Shown piece after piece: positions 6,295 through 14,177 of a stretch of DNA of 14,182 bases; the first letter of the stretch is position 1; each line of letters begins with the position of its first letter. A program made the translations under genes and the position numbers. The notes beneath the pieces are model-generated. The model was not told where the DNA came from. It saw nothing but the letters and a program-made list of their open reading frames with translations, and made no database searches. Origin of the DNA: Gemmatimonadota bacterium (lineage in GTDB: Bacteria > Gemmatimonadota > Gemmatimonadetes > Longimicrobiales > Gaopeijiaceae); contig JAUQOX010000048.1 in the NCBI GenBank assembly GCA_030550695.1, positions 1-14,182 of the forward strand, in the 5' to 3' direction.

Positions 6295-7161
6295 ATGAAA
6301 TGTCCGGGATGCGGGGCCGAAGCTTGGGGGAATTTCTGCGCCTCGTGCGGTAGCCCCTTACGGATGGAAACGTGTCCGTCGTGCGGGGCCGCGGCCCCCC
6401 CGGGGAGCCGATTCTGTACCTCCTGTGGCCGGCCGCTGACGCCCCCTCGTTCGCGAGGGGGGGGTAAGGGAACCGGAGGCGGCCCTCGGGGAGCGGCCGG
6501 TGGGAAGGCCCCGAAAGGGCCCGCCGAGGGCCTGCCCAGGAAGCCGGCGGGGGAGGCGGGAGGGGGAGGGGATCCCGCCGCCGCGGCTCTGCCCCAGAAA
6601 CTGGGTTGGTGGGTGGCGGGGGCGCTCCTGGTGGTGGCCCTGGTGGCCTTGGCCTTCCCGGTGCTCCGGCAGGGGGACCAACGGCAGACCCCGGAAGCTG
6701 CCCCCTCCACGTCGGGTCTGATCGACCTGACCAGCATCTCCTTGGAAGACCAGGCGACCCTCCTGTTCAACCGGGTCATGACCTCCCACAGCAATCAGGA
6801 CACGGCGGATGTGGCATTTTTCCTGCCGAAGGCCCTGCTGATCCACGAGGAGCTCGATCCCCAGGACGCCGACGGTCTCTATCATTTCGCCCTTCTCCAC
6901 ATGGTGGCCGGAGACCACCAGGCCGCCCTCCAGAAGGCTCGGCAGGGGCTTCAGGGGAACCCGGACTATCTCCTCCTCCTGGCGGTGGCCGCCGAGGCCT
7001 ACCTGGCCCTGGGAGATTCGTCCGAGGCCCGGGCGGCTTACCAGCGGCTGCTGGACGTCTACGATACGGAAATGGCCCTCATGCGTCCGGGTTACGACCA
7101 TCACTCCCGGATCCTCCCCACCTACCGGGAGGAAGCCCGGGCCTTCCTGGCAGGGCGCTGA
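6295..7161 (+). CDS. Double zinc-ribbon, single-TM protein with TPR-like domain
   Basis: This is 288 residues. Two zinc ribbons stand at the N-terminus: CPGC (3-6) with CASC (15-18), and CPSC (27-30) with CTSC (41-44). A long disordered linker rich in Gly, Pro, Ala and Lys (49-101) follows, then one transmembrane helix (about 104-124) and a C-terminal helical domain. In the latter, residues about 190-265 look like tetratricopeptide repeats (DADGLYHFALLHMVAGDHQAAL, PDYLLLLAVAAEAYLALGDSSEARAAY). The likely topology is cytoplasmic ribbons and a periplasmic TPR domain. Its partner is unknown, and I do not assign a specific function. ATG 6295 is preceded by GGAGGG 11 nt upstream. The gene is followed by the epimerase after 12 nt, so the two are probably co-transcribed. 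Confidence 0.85.
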   Translation: MKCPGCGAEAWGNFCASCGSPLRMETCPSCGAAAPPGSRFCTSCGRPLTPPRSRGGGKGTGGGPRGAAGGKAPKGPAEGLPRKPAGEAGGGGDPAAAALPQKLGWWVAGALLVVALVALAFPVLRQGDQRQTPEAAPSTSGLIDLTSISLEDQATLLFNRVMTSHSNQDTADVAFFLPKALLIHEELDPQDADGLYHFALLHMVAGDHQAALQKARQGLQGNPDYLLLLAVAAEAYLALGDSSEARAAYQRLLDVYDTEMALMRPGYDHHSRILPTYREEARAFLAGR

Positions 7162-7173
7162 AGGGTCACCTCC

Positions 7174-8169
7174 ATGAAGGTCTTCCTTACAGGTGGGACG
7201 GGCCTGCTGGGTTCGCACCTGGCGGAAGGCCTCAGGGCTGCCGGTCACGAGGTGGTAGCCCTGGTTCGGCCCCGGTCCGACAGCCGGTACCTTGGCGCGT
7301 TGGGGTGCCGCCTGGCGGTGGGGGATGTGACGGACGACCCCAGCCTCCACCGGGAGCGCCTGGAAGGGTGTCAGGTCCTCATCCACGCCGCAGCTTCCAT
7401 CTATGGCGCCCCCTCCTTGGAAGCGGCTCGTTGGGTGAACGTCGAGGGAACTCGGCGGCTCCTGGAGGGTGCGGTGGAGGCCGGAGTGGCGCGGGCCATC
7501 CAGGTCTCGTCGGTGGCGGTCTACGGTGACGCTCCTGGACCCCTCTCCGAGGAGACGCCTCTGAACTGGCCCCTGCCCCCGTGGGACTACTACGGCCGGA
7601 GCAAGCGGGAGGGGGAAGAGGTGGCGTTCCGTTTCCACCGGGAGGGGAGGTTGGCGGTGACGGTGTTCCGTCCCCCCGCCATCATGGGGGAGCGGGATCG
7701 CCTTTTCATCCCCTACCTCCTCCGCTGGATCCGCGGGCCGGTCATCCTTCTCCCCGGGCCAGGGCGCAATCGGCTCCCCGTGGTGTATGCAGGAAATCTG
7801 GTGGATCCTTTCCTGAAGGTGGTGGAGGGGATGGGGGGTGGAGAAGTTTTCAACCTGACCGAGGACGTGGAAGTGACGCTCAGGGACCTCCTGGAAGGGT
7901 TGTGCCGACAGGTGGGCAAACACCCCCGATTCATCACCGTGCCCGCCGGCATGGTCCGAAAGGGTGCCGCCTTGGCCGAAGGCCTGGGATTTCGGATCCC
8001 GGGGGCCCGGGACCTGAAGTTGACTCGGGTGGCCCGGTTGGTCCTCGAAGACAACCCTTATCCGGCCCGAAAGGCGAAAGCCGTCCTCGGGTGGGCGCCC
8101 AGGTTCACCTTGGACGAGGCCCTGGCCCGGATCGGGAAGTGGCTTCGAGGGGAGAAGGGCTTCGCCTAG
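7174..8169 (+). CDS. NAD-dependent epimerase/dehydratase (extended SDR)
   Basis: This is a 331-residue extended short-chain dehydrogenase/reductase. The Rossmann nucleotide-binding motif TGGTGLLG is at residues 6-13. D51 follows strand 3, the SSV catalytic serine region is at 112-114, and the catalytic pair Y140-K144 (YYGRSK) is intact. GRNRLPVVYAGNLV around 205-218 is the usual 'sugar-type SDR' substrate-domain signature. The C-terminus (ARKAKAVLGWAPRFTLDEAL) matches UDP-sugar epimerase or dihydroflavonol-reductase-like members. Substrate cannot be told from sequence; a nucleotide sugar or sterol/flavonoid-like reductase are both possible. The gene starts 12 nt after the zinc-ribbon gene, with an AAGGGT Shine-Dalgarno. 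No signal peptide is present, so it is cytoplasmic. Confidence 0.9.
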   Translation: MKVFLTGGTGLLGSHLAEGLRAAGHEVVALVRPRSDSRYLGALGCRLAVGDVTDDPSLHRERLEGCQVLIHAAASIYGAPSLEAARWVNVEGTRRLLEGAVEAGVARAIQVSSVAVYGDAPGPLSEETPLNWPLPPWDYYGRSKREGEEVAFRFHREGRLAVTVFRPPAIMGERDRLFIPYLLRWIRGPVILLPGPGRNRLPVVYAGNLVDPFLKVVEGMGGGEVFNLTEDVEVTLRDLLEGLCRQVGKHPRFITVPAGMVRKGAALAEGLGFRIPGARDLKLTRVARLVLEDNPYPARKAKAVLGWAPRFTLDEALARIGKWLRGEKGFA

Positions 8170-8207
8170 CCTGACCCTGCCGGGGTGACACGCCGGTCCA
8201 GGTCAGG
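8170..8207. repeat. Imperfect stem-loop between epimerase and LOG genes
   Basis: CCTGACC (8170-8176) is the reverse complement of GGTCAGG (8201-8207), and inside it CCGG (8180-8183) can pair with CCGG (8193-8196). No U-tract follows. It could be a regulatory RNA hairpin or an operator between the two genes. Confidence 0.45.
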
Positions 8208-8240
8208 AGAGCCGGTCCCGCAAAAGGGAGAAACAACACG

Positions 8241-9053
8241 ATGGAAGGCAACCATCACAGGCGGAAAGGGGGAGTCCGGCAGGGGCGGCCCTCTCGCAGG
8301 CCCACGGAAGATGAAATTTTTCTCCGGGCTGCGGTGGAGCATCTTGAGGAAAGCCCGGCGGTGGCGGTGGGCCGGGAATCGTGGCGGGTGTTCCGGATCA
8401 TGGGAGAATTCGTGGAGGGCTTCGACGAGCTGTCGCGCCTAGGCCCGGCCGTGACGATTTTTGGATCCGCCCGTACCCCGCCGGAGCATCCCATGTACCA
8501 GCAGTGTGTGGAAACGGCTCGGCTTTTGGGGGAAGCGGGTTTCACCGTGATCACGGGCGGGGGGCCGGGGATGATGCAGGCGGCCAACCAGGGGGCCCGC
8601 CTGGCAGGGGCCTGCTCCGTGGGGCTCAACATCGAACTCCCCTTCGAGCAGGACGTGAACGACTATGCCGATGTGAAGATCCACTTCCGGTACTTTTTTG
8701 TCCGGAAGACGATGTTCGTCAAGTACGCCCAGGCCTTCGTCATCTTCCCCGGCGGTTTCGGGACCCTGGACGAGCTTTTCGAATCCCTGACCCTGATCCA
8801 GACGGGAAAGATCAAGAACTTTCCCTTGGTCCTCTTCGGGTCGGCCTACTGGCAGGGTTTGCTGGATTGGATCCGGGACACCATGCTCGGCTGGGGGAAC
8901 ATTTCCCCGGGCGACCTTCACCTCCTGCGCGTCACCGACGACCCTCGGGAGGTGGTGGAGCATATCCTGACCCACTATCCCCCTGAAATGCGGGAGAGAG
9001 CTGAGCGCAACGGCTTTCGCCTGGCCAAAGGGGTAGACGAGCTGCCGGGGTGA
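8241..9053 (+). CDS. LOG-family protein (TIGR00730), nucleoside 5'-monophosphate phosphoribohydrolase
   Basis: This is 270 residues. The LOG/YvdD family signature PGGFGTLDE is at residues 170-178, with the upstream loop TGGGPGMM (105-112) and R155-K156 in VRK. In the family these build the active site that releases a free base and ribose 5-phosphate from an AMP-type nucleotide, including cytokinin monophosphates. It has a longer N-terminal arm (about 60 residues, His/Arg-rich at the start) than the roughly 190-residue minimal members, a layout seen in the longer TIGR00730 subgroup. ATG 8241 has GGGAG 10 nt upstream. It is separated from the epimerase by 71 nt containing a hairpin, so it may have its own regulation. 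The true substrate in bacteria is often unknown, so the reaction is inferred from the family. Confidence 0.9.
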   Translation: MEGNHHRRKGGVRQGRPSRRPTEDEIFLRAAVEHLEESPAVAVGRESWRVFRIMGEFVEGFDELSRLGPAVTIFGSARTPPEHPMYQQCVETARLLGEAGFTVITGGGPGMMQAANQGARLAGACSVGLNIELPFEQDVNDYADVKIHFRYFFVRKTMFVKYAQAFVIFPGGFGTLDELFESLTLIQTGKIKNFPLVLFGSAYWQGLLDWIRDTMLGWGNISPGDLHLLRVTDDPREVVEHILTHYPPEMRERAERNGFRLAKGVDELPG

Positions 9054-9333
9054 TGCTGGTGCGCTAGCCGCTCGCCCCCCGGCCCTTGCGCCGTCGCCCC
9101 TCGTCCCGTGGAAGCGCCAGGGAGGGTTGGGGGCGTGGCCCATCGGAGCGTTCGCGCCCTGCCCGGGACGCTTCCCGAGAACCGCCGCCCCGCCGAGGGG
9201 CAGAAGCTCCCAGGCCGCCAAGGCGCCCCTCCGGGGGTATACCCGTGGAAGAGGGCCGGATATTTTCGAAGGGTCGGAAAACTCGTGTTCCTGGGGCTCC
9301 GGCGTGCAGCCGGACGGGAGAAAGAAGAAGAAC
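9054..9333. other. Non-coding stretch before lipA
   Basis: No gene is convincing here. A perfect 10-bp palindrome GGGTATACCC lies at 9235-9244, a possible operator or promoter element. An AT-rich GATATTTTCGAA follows at 9259-9270, but I could not match a spaced -35/-10 pair. lipB, which often accompanies lipA, is absent. An in-frame upstream extension of lipA through this stretch reads as low-complexity Arg/Pro/Gly and is rejected. Confidence 0.4.
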
Positions 9334-10458
9334 GTGTCGGAAGTGCCTCGAGAAAAAACCAGGGGCTATGCGCCGGCAGCCAAGGACACCGGGAGGGTGA
9401 AGCCCAAAGGGCACTTTCACCTCCGTGCCCATGCCGGCTTGGAGGTCATCGAGCTCAAGGCGCGCAAGCCCGGATGGCTCAAAGTGCGCTCGCCGGGGGG
9501 GGCGAACTTCCTCAGGTTGAAACGCCTCATGCGGGCGCAAGGTCTCCACACCGTCTGTGAGGAGGCGTCCTGCCCCAACATCGGGGAATGCTGGGAAGCG
9601 GGTACGGCCACCTTCATGATCCTGGGGGACGTCTGCACCCGCGCCTGCAAGTACTGCGGAGTGGCCCATGGAATGCCCACCACCCTGGATCGGGAGGAGC
9701 CGTACCGGGTGGCTGAGGCTGTGGAACGCATGGGGCTCGAGCACGTGGTCATCACCAGCGTGAACCGGGATGAGCTTCCGGACGGAGGGGCAGGGATCTA
9801 CGCCGAGACGATCCGGGAAATCCACCGGCGGGTGCCGGGGTGCTCGGTGGAGGTGCTCATCCCGGACTTCAAGGGAGACGAGGGAGCCTTGAGGATGGTG
9901 GTGGAAGCCCGGCCGGAAATCCTGGGACACAATCTGGAAACGGTGGAGCGGCTTCACCCCGAAGTGAGGCCGGGGGGCCGGTACTGGAGGTCCATCTCGT
10001 TGTTGGGTGCCGCCAAGAGGATGGACCCGGGAAGGTTGACGAAGACCGGGCTGATCCTGGGGATGGGCGAGGAGGAGCACGAGATCCGGCAAGCTATGGA
10101 AGATGTTCGCAAAGCCGGGGTGGACATTTTGACGCTGGGTCAGTATCTGCGCCCCTCCCCGGCCCATATTCCCGTGGCCCGATGGGTTTCGCCCGAAGAG
10201 TTTGCCCATTGGAAGCGCGTAGGAGAGGAGGAGCTGGGTTTCGCCCATGTGGAGGCGGGCCCCCTCGTGCGTTCCAGTTACCACGCAAAAGAACAGGCAC
10301 GGCAGGTGGCCGCAGGGGAACCGGGCCTCATCCAGGAGATCCTGGAGAGCGACTTGCCGGCCCCCGCCGAGGTCCGGCTCCCCTTGGTACAGATCCAGAC
10401 AGCCCGGCTTCGGAGCCATGGCGGGAGCATGGGCGGTCTCGAAGGGGAAAGGGGGTGA
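9334..10458 (+). CDS. lipA: Lipoyl synthase LipA (radical SAM)
   Basis: This radical S-adenosylmethionine enzyme inserts two sulfurs into octanoyl groups on lipoyl domains. The auxiliary cluster motif C75-x4-C80-x5-C86 (CEEASCPNIGEC) and the radical-SAM motif C101-x3-C105-x2-C108 (CTRACKYC) are both intact, as is the conserved RSSYH (313-317), whose serine ligates the auxiliary cluster. I chose GTG 9334, giving 374 residues, because it follows a purine-rich GGGAGAAAGAAGAAG. An upstream in-frame start at 9127 gives implausible sequence. The family is usually about 290-330 residues. The excess here is an N-terminal arm of about 45 residues and a C-terminal tail of about 50 residues after RSSYHAKEQ. 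It precedes the pyruvate dehydrogenase genes, whose E2 is its likely substrate. Confidence 0.95.
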   Translation: MSEVPREKTRGYAPAAKDTGRVKPKGHFHLRAHAGLEVIELKARKPGWLKVRSPGGANFLRLKRLMRAQGLHTVCEEASCPNIGECWEAGTATFMILGDVCTRACKYCGVAHGMPTTLDREEPYRVAEAVERMGLEHVVITSVNRDELPDGGAGIYAETIREIHRRVPGCSVEVLIPDFKGDEGALRMVVEARPEILGHNLETVERLHPEVRPGGRYWRSISLLGAAKRMDPGRLTKTGLILGMGEEEHEIRQAMEDVRKAGVDILTLGQYLRPSPAHIPVARWVSPEEFAHWKRVGEEELGFAHVEAGPLVRSSYHAKEQARQVAAGEPGLIQEILESDLPAPAEVRLPLVQIQTARLRSHGGSMGGLEGERG

Positions 10459-10460
10459 GG

Positions 10461-10526
10461 ATGGGGAAAGGGGATGGCCTGTTGTGGATGGTCCCGAGCG
10501 TCCCAGCCACCCGGGAAAGGCGGTGA
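10461..10526 (+). other. Possible 21-codon leader reading frame before pdhA
   Basis: ATG 10461 follows GGGGGTGAGG and opens a 21-residue peptide (MGKGDGLLWMVPSVPATRER...) ending in TGA 10524-10526, 2 nt before the E1 alpha ATG. Its start region is an 18-of-19 copy of the E1 alpha start region (GGGAAAGGNGGTGAGGATG, 10445-10463 and 10513-10531). It could couple translation, or be a leftover of a small duplication. Confidence 0.3.
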
Positions 10527-10528
10527 GG

Positions 10529-11581
10529 ATGAAAGTTTCTGCGGTTCCTCGGCAGGGTCATGACACCCTGCACGGCTTCACCCGGGAGGAGCTCCTGAGG
10601 ATCTTGCGGAGGATGCTCCTCTACCGGCGGTTCGAGGAAAAGGCGGAGGAGGCGTACGCCATCGGAAAGATCGGGGGGTTCTGTCACCTCCACATCGGCC
10701 AAGAAGGTGCGGCGGAAGGGTGTATCGGCCCCCTCCGGCCCGACGATTACGTCATCAGCGGATACCGGGAGCACACCCAGGCCTTGGCCAAAGGGTTGGA
10801 CCCAGGCAGGGTCATGGCGGAACTCTACGGGCGTAGCTCCGGGGCGTCGGCGGGGAAGGGCGGGTCCATGCACATTTTTGGCGCCCAGGAGGGCTTTTTG
10901 GGCGGCCACGGGATCGTGGGAGCTCAGGCCGCCCTGGCCACCGGGGTGGGCTGGGCGGTGAGGTACCGGGGTGAGGATCGGGTGGTGGTGTGTTTCGTGG
11001 GGGATGCGGCGGTCAACCAGGGAGTCTTCCATGAGTCGCTGAACATGGCCGCCATCTGGAAACTGCCGGTCATCTACGTGGTGGAGAACAACGAGTACGG
11101 GATGGGGACGGCTTTCCGACGGGTTTCCGCCACGGAGATCAAGGATCGGGGTGTCGCCTATGGGATCCCGTCCAGTGTGGTCGACGGTCAGGATGTGTTG
11201 GCTACCTGGCGCCACATGGAGGGCCTGATCTCCGAGGTTCGGGGGGGAGGAGGGCCCCGTTTCCTGGAGGTCCGGACCTACCGTTTCCGGGGACACTCCA
11301 TGTCCGACCCCGTTTCGGGGACCTATCGGTCCAGAGAAGAAGTCGCGGAGCGGACGGAACACGACGATCCCATCAAGATTCTTCGGGATCGTATGATGGA
11401 GGCGGATCTGCTGACCCAAGAGCAACTGGAGGCCATGGACGCCGAGGTGCGCAAGATCGTGGAAGAGGCCGCAGAATTTGCCGATCGTGCCCCTGCCCCC
11501 TCCCCGGGGGAGCTCTACACCCACGTCTACTCGGAAGTGAACCCCCATGGGCGCCTCTTCTTCGACGGGAGGGAGCGCTAG
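10529..11581 (+). CDS. pdhA: Pyruvate dehydrogenase E1 component, alpha subunit
   Basis: This is a 350-residue thiamine-diphosphate (TPP) dependent E1 alpha of the alpha2-beta2 type, which decarboxylates pyruvate in the complex. The TPP/Mg motif is GDAAVNQG (158-165) through ENN (186-188). The third residue is Ala where many E1 alphas have Gly; GDA or GEA variants are known in bacterial subgroups. YREHTQAL (79-86), GGSMHIF (111-117) and the phosphorylation-loop-like RFRGHSMSDP are well conserved. ATG 10529 is preceded by GGGAAAGG; the gene begins 70 nt after lipA and ends directly at the ATG of E1 beta. The close relatives are acetoin and branched-chain E1 alphas, but the E1-E2 neighbours and lipA favour pyruvate. 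Substrate choice is inference. Confidence 0.93.
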   Translation: MKVSAVPRQGHDTLHGFTREELLRILRRMLLYRRFEEKAEEAYAIGKIGGFCHLHIGQEGAAEGCIGPLRPDDYVISGYREHTQALAKGLDPGRVMAELYGRSSGASAGKGGSMHIFGAQEGFLGGHGIVGAQAALATGVGWAVRYRGEDRVVVCFVGDAAVNQGVFHESLNMAAIWKLPVIYVVENNEYGMGTAFRRVSATEIKDRGVAYGIPSSVVDGQDVLATWRHMEGLISEVRGGGGPRFLEVRTYRFRGHSMSDPVSGTYRSREEVAERTEHDDPIKILRDRMMEADLLTQEQLEAMDAEVRKIVEEAAEFADRAPAPSPGELYTHVYSEVNPHGRLFFDGRER

Positions 11582-12583
11582 ATGGCCGAGATCACGTACC
11601 GGGAGGCCCTCAACCAGGCCCTCCTGGAGGAAATGGAACGGGACGACCGGGTCTTCCTCATGGGGGAGGAAGTGGGGGAGTATGACGGTGCCTACAAGGT
11701 GTCCAAAGGGCTCTTGGCCCGTTTCGGGGACCGACGGGTGGTGGACACCCCCATCAGCGAGCTGGGCTTTGCCGGCCTGGGGGTGGGAGCCGCCATGGTG
11801 GGGCTACGCCCCGTCATCGAGTTCATGACCTTCAACTTCTCCCTCCTGGCCCTGGATCAGGTGATCAACTCCGCCGCCAAGATGCTGTATATGTCCGGCG
11901 GGCAGATCCCCATCCCCATCGTGTTCCGGGGACCCAACGGCGCGGCCCTGCAGTTGGCCGCCCAGCATTCCCAGGCCTGCGAGACGTACTACCTCCACGC
12001 CCCCGGAATCAAAGTGGTGAGCCCGGCCACCCCCGCCGACGCCAAGGGCTTGCTGAAAAGCGCCATCCGGGACGATGACCCCGTGGTGGTCTTGGAGGGT
12101 GAGCTGCTCTACAACCTGCGGGGCGAGGTGCCCGAGGGAGAGCACCTGGTTCCCCTGGGCGTGGCGGATGTCAAACGGGAAGGAAGGGACGTCTCCATCC
12201 TGACCCACGGGAAAACGGTCCATCTGGCCCTGCAGGCTGCCCAGCGCCTGGAAAAGGAGGGGATCGAAGCAGAGGTGGTGGACCTTCGGTCTCTCAGGCC
12301 CCTGGATGTGGAGGCCATTCTGACCACGGTGCGGAAAACGAATCGGGCGGTCTATGTGGAGGAAGGGTGGCCCTATGGAGGGGTCGGGGCCCAAGTGGCT
12401 GCCATCATCCAGGAAGAGGCTTTCGACGATCTGGATGCACCGGTGCTTCGGGTGACCCAGGCGGACGTGCCCATGCCCTACGCAAAGAACCTGGAGCAGC
12501 TGGCCAAACCCGGCGTGCAGCGGGTGGTAGATGCCTGTCACCGGGTGCTTTATCGCGGGGTCCCGCCCGCCAGGGGAGCCTGA
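11582..12583 (+). CDS. pdhB: Pyruvate dehydrogenase E1 component, beta subunit
   Basis: This is a 333-residue E1 beta. It contributes the other half of the TPP site and the E2-contacting surface. GEEVGEYDGAYKVSKGL (28-44) opens the family core. The conserved Glu at residue 60 (DTPISELGFAGLGVGAA), which in the family activates the thiazolium ring, is present, as is the H129-containing AAQHSQACE motif. The C-terminal transketolase domain shows VVDLRSLRPLD and EEGWPYGGVGAQ. The start ATG follows the E1 alpha TAG with no gap, implying translational coupling. A 2-oxo acid dehydrogenase of another substrate class cannot be excluded from this subunit alone. Confidence 0.95.
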   Translation: MAEITYREALNQALLEEMERDDRVFLMGEEVGEYDGAYKVSKGLLARFGDRRVVDTPISELGFAGLGVGAAMVGLRPVIEFMTFNFSLLALDQVINSAAKMLYMSGGQIPIPIVFRGPNGAALQLAAQHSQACETYYLHAPGIKVVSPATPADAKGLLKSAIRDDDPVVVLEGELLYNLRGEVPEGEHLVPLGVADVKREGRDVSILTHGKTVHLALQAAQRLEKEGIEAEVVDLRSLRPLDVEAILTTVRKTNRAVYVEEGWPYGGVGAQVAAIIQEEAFDDLDAPVLRVTQADVPMPYAKNLEQLAKPGVQRVVDACHRVLYRGVPPARGA

Positions 12584-12669
12584 GGGACGGCCGGCGTAAC
12601 CCCTCCGGGCTCCGGGAATGCGGCGAAGGATCGGAAACCTACCTCCCCCTTGAAGAGTCCTGTACGAGC

Positions 12670-14040
12670 ATGGCGACCAAGGTGCATATGGAAGCTCTCT
12701 CCCCCACCATGGAGGAGGGGCAGTTGGTGAAGTGGCTGAAGGCCGAGGGAGATCCGGTGAGGCAAGGGGAGATCTTGGCCGAGATCGAGACGGACAAGGC
12801 CATTATGGAGTTGGTGGCGCGGGGCGAGGGAGTCCTGCGGAAAATCCTCCTCCCTGAGGGGGGGACCGCTCCCGTCGGGGCCGTCATCGGGATTATCGCC
12901 GGAGCGGACGAGGACATCGGTGCGCTCTTGGGGGAGCAGGTTCCTCCGGCCACCGGCAGTGGCCTTGTTGCAGCCGGCGACACCTCCCCGGCGGATAGCT
13001 TGGAGGGGGGCCCTCCCCAGGCCCACGAGCCCGCGCCCTCCGGGGTCGGGACCTCCCGGGTCAAGGCATCGCCGGTAGCCCGGCGCTTGGCCTCCGAAGC
13101 CAACCTGGACCTGAGAAACGTCCAGGGTTCGGGTCCGGGGGGACGGATCATCAAGCGGGACGTGGAGGATGCCCTGGCTTTCGGGGTGGCTGCCGGAGGA
13201 CCTTTGCCGGTCGCCGGGGGACGGGTGCCGGAACCCAGCGCCGCGGCACCGAGGGGCGGCGTCTGGGGTGCCCCTCCGGTTTCGGCTCGCCCTTCGACGG
13301 GGGAAACGGGCGTTCCGTCCAGGCTGGCCCCGCGGCACGGGGAAGGGAGACCTGACTTCGAGGATATTCCTCTCTCCCAGATGCGGAAGACCATTGCCCG
13401 GCGGCTGGTGGAGTCCATGGCGCCGGTCCCCCACTTTTTCCTGCGGATCAATGTTGACCTTACCCGCACCCTGGAGGCTCGATCCAGGCTGAACGCCATG
13501 CTGGAAAAGGAGGGAGAAAAACTCTCCATCAACGATTTCATCCTCAAGGCGGTGGCCGAGGCTTTGGCACGGCACCCCGAAGTCAATGCCCAATGGAACG
13601 GCGATTCCGTGCGGCGCCACTACCGCGTACATCTTGGGGTTGCCGTGGCCGTGGAAGAGGGGCTTATCACTCCCGTTCTGCGGGACGCGCACCAGAAAGG
13701 TCTCCGGCAGATCAGCCGGGAGATGCGCCAGCTGGCCGCCAGGGCGCAGGAGAAGAAACTCCTGCCCGAGGAATACTCAGGCTCCACCTTCTCCGTTTCC
13801 AATCTCGGAATGTTCGGGATCCATGAGTTCACGGCGGTCATCAACCCGCCGGAGGCCGGCATCCTCGCCGTGGGCGCGGTGGAGGAAACACCGGTGGTGA
13901 AGGATGGACAGGTGACGATCCGGCCTCTGGTGAAGATGACCATGAGTTGTGACCACCGGGTCATCGACGGGGCTACGGGCGCCCAGTTCCTGCAGACAGT
14001 GAAGCTGCTCTTGGAGGAGCCTGCGGCTACGCTGCTGTAG
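12670..14040 (+). CDS. pdhC: Dihydrolipoamide acetyltransferase E2 of the pyruvate dehydrogenase complex
   Basis: This is a 456-residue E2 with three domains. The lipoyl domain (1-80) has the attachment Lys at 43 in EIETDKAIME. A Pro/Ala/Gly-rich linker leads to the peripheral subunit-binding domain (about 131-169, ASPVARRLASEANLDL and GPGGRIIKRDVEDAL) that holds E1/E3. A second linker leads to the catalytic core (about 230-456). The active-site H429 and D433 of DHRVIDGA are intact. There is only one lipoyl domain. ATG 12670 is chosen because it starts directly with the lipoyl-domain strand (MATKVHMEALSPTMEEGQ), although an in-frame open stretch continues upstream into the E1 beta gene. The 86-nt gap after E1 beta has only a weak GAAGAG. 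LipA, four genes up, would lipoylate Lys43. Confidence 0.95.
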   Translation: MATKVHMEALSPTMEEGQLVKWLKAEGDPVRQGEILAEIETDKAIMELVARGEGVLRKILLPEGGTAPVGAVIGIIAGADEDIGALLGEQVPPATGSGLVAAGDTSPADSLEGGPPQAHEPAPSGVGTSRVKASPVARRLASEANLDLRNVQGSGPGGRIIKRDVEDALAFGVAAGGPLPVAGGRVPEPSAAAPRGGVWGAPPVSARPSTGETGVPSRLAPRHGEGRPDFEDIPLSQMRKTIARRLVESMAPVPHFFLRINVDLTRTLEARSRLNAMLEKEGEKLSINDFILKAVAEALARHPEVNAQWNGDSVRRHYRVHLGVAVAVEEGLITPVLRDAHQKGLRQISREMRQLAARAQEKKLLPEEYSGSTFSVSNLGMFGIHEFTAVINPPEAGILAVGAVEETPVVKDGQVTIRPLVKMTMSCDHRVIDGATGAQFLQTVKLLLEEPAATLL

Positions 14041-14094
14041 CACGACGAGGGGGTCGAGCCGGAAGGACACCGCCGCTCCGAGGGCTGGTCACCG

Positions 14095-14177
14095 GGGCAA
14101 CCTTCGGCTCCCCTGGAGGAGGCGGCCTGCGGGTACCGTTGCGTCGCTTCGCCCGGCCCGGCGGCTCAAGGTTGCCC
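14095..14177. repeat. Long-range inverted repeat after the E2 gene
   Basis: GGGCAACCTT (14095-14104) and AAGGTTGCCC (14168-14177) are perfect complements 63 nt apart. A structured leader of the next gene, a transcript-end structure or a protein-binding site would all fit. No open frame or known RNA family is recognisable between 14041 and the window end. Confidence 0.4.

Noticed and set aside
6442..6461. Perfect CCCCCTCG/CGAGGGGG hairpin as a terminator
   Set aside because: It is inside the zinc-ribbon protein's coding frame, lacks a U-tract, and the frame continues unbroken into a clear membrane helix and TPR-like domain.
6358..7923. Long minus-strand open frame (about 520 codons) opposite the zinc-ribbon and epimerase genes
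   Set aside because: It lies wholly antisense to well-supported genes, has a His/Gln/Gly/Pro-rich composition typical of antisense frames in GC-rich DNA, and has no recognisable motif.
9127..9333. In-frame 5' extension of lipA
   Set aside because: It would add about 69 Arg/Pro/Gly-rich residues unlike any LipA, with no good ribosome-binding site; GTG 9334 is better placed.
9064..10419. Long minus-strand open frame opposite lipA
   Set aside because: It is a shadow of lipA, which carries all catalytic cysteines; the antisense protein has no domain signature.
12367..12669. In-frame 5' extension of the E2 gene into the E1 beta gene
   Set aside because: E2 proteins begin with the lipoyl domain, which starts right at ATG 12670; the extension is an out-of-frame reading of E1 beta.
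12550..13692. Minus-strand open frame opposite the E2 gene
   Set aside because: It is antisense to clear lipoyl, subunit-binding and catalytic domains and has no motif of its own.
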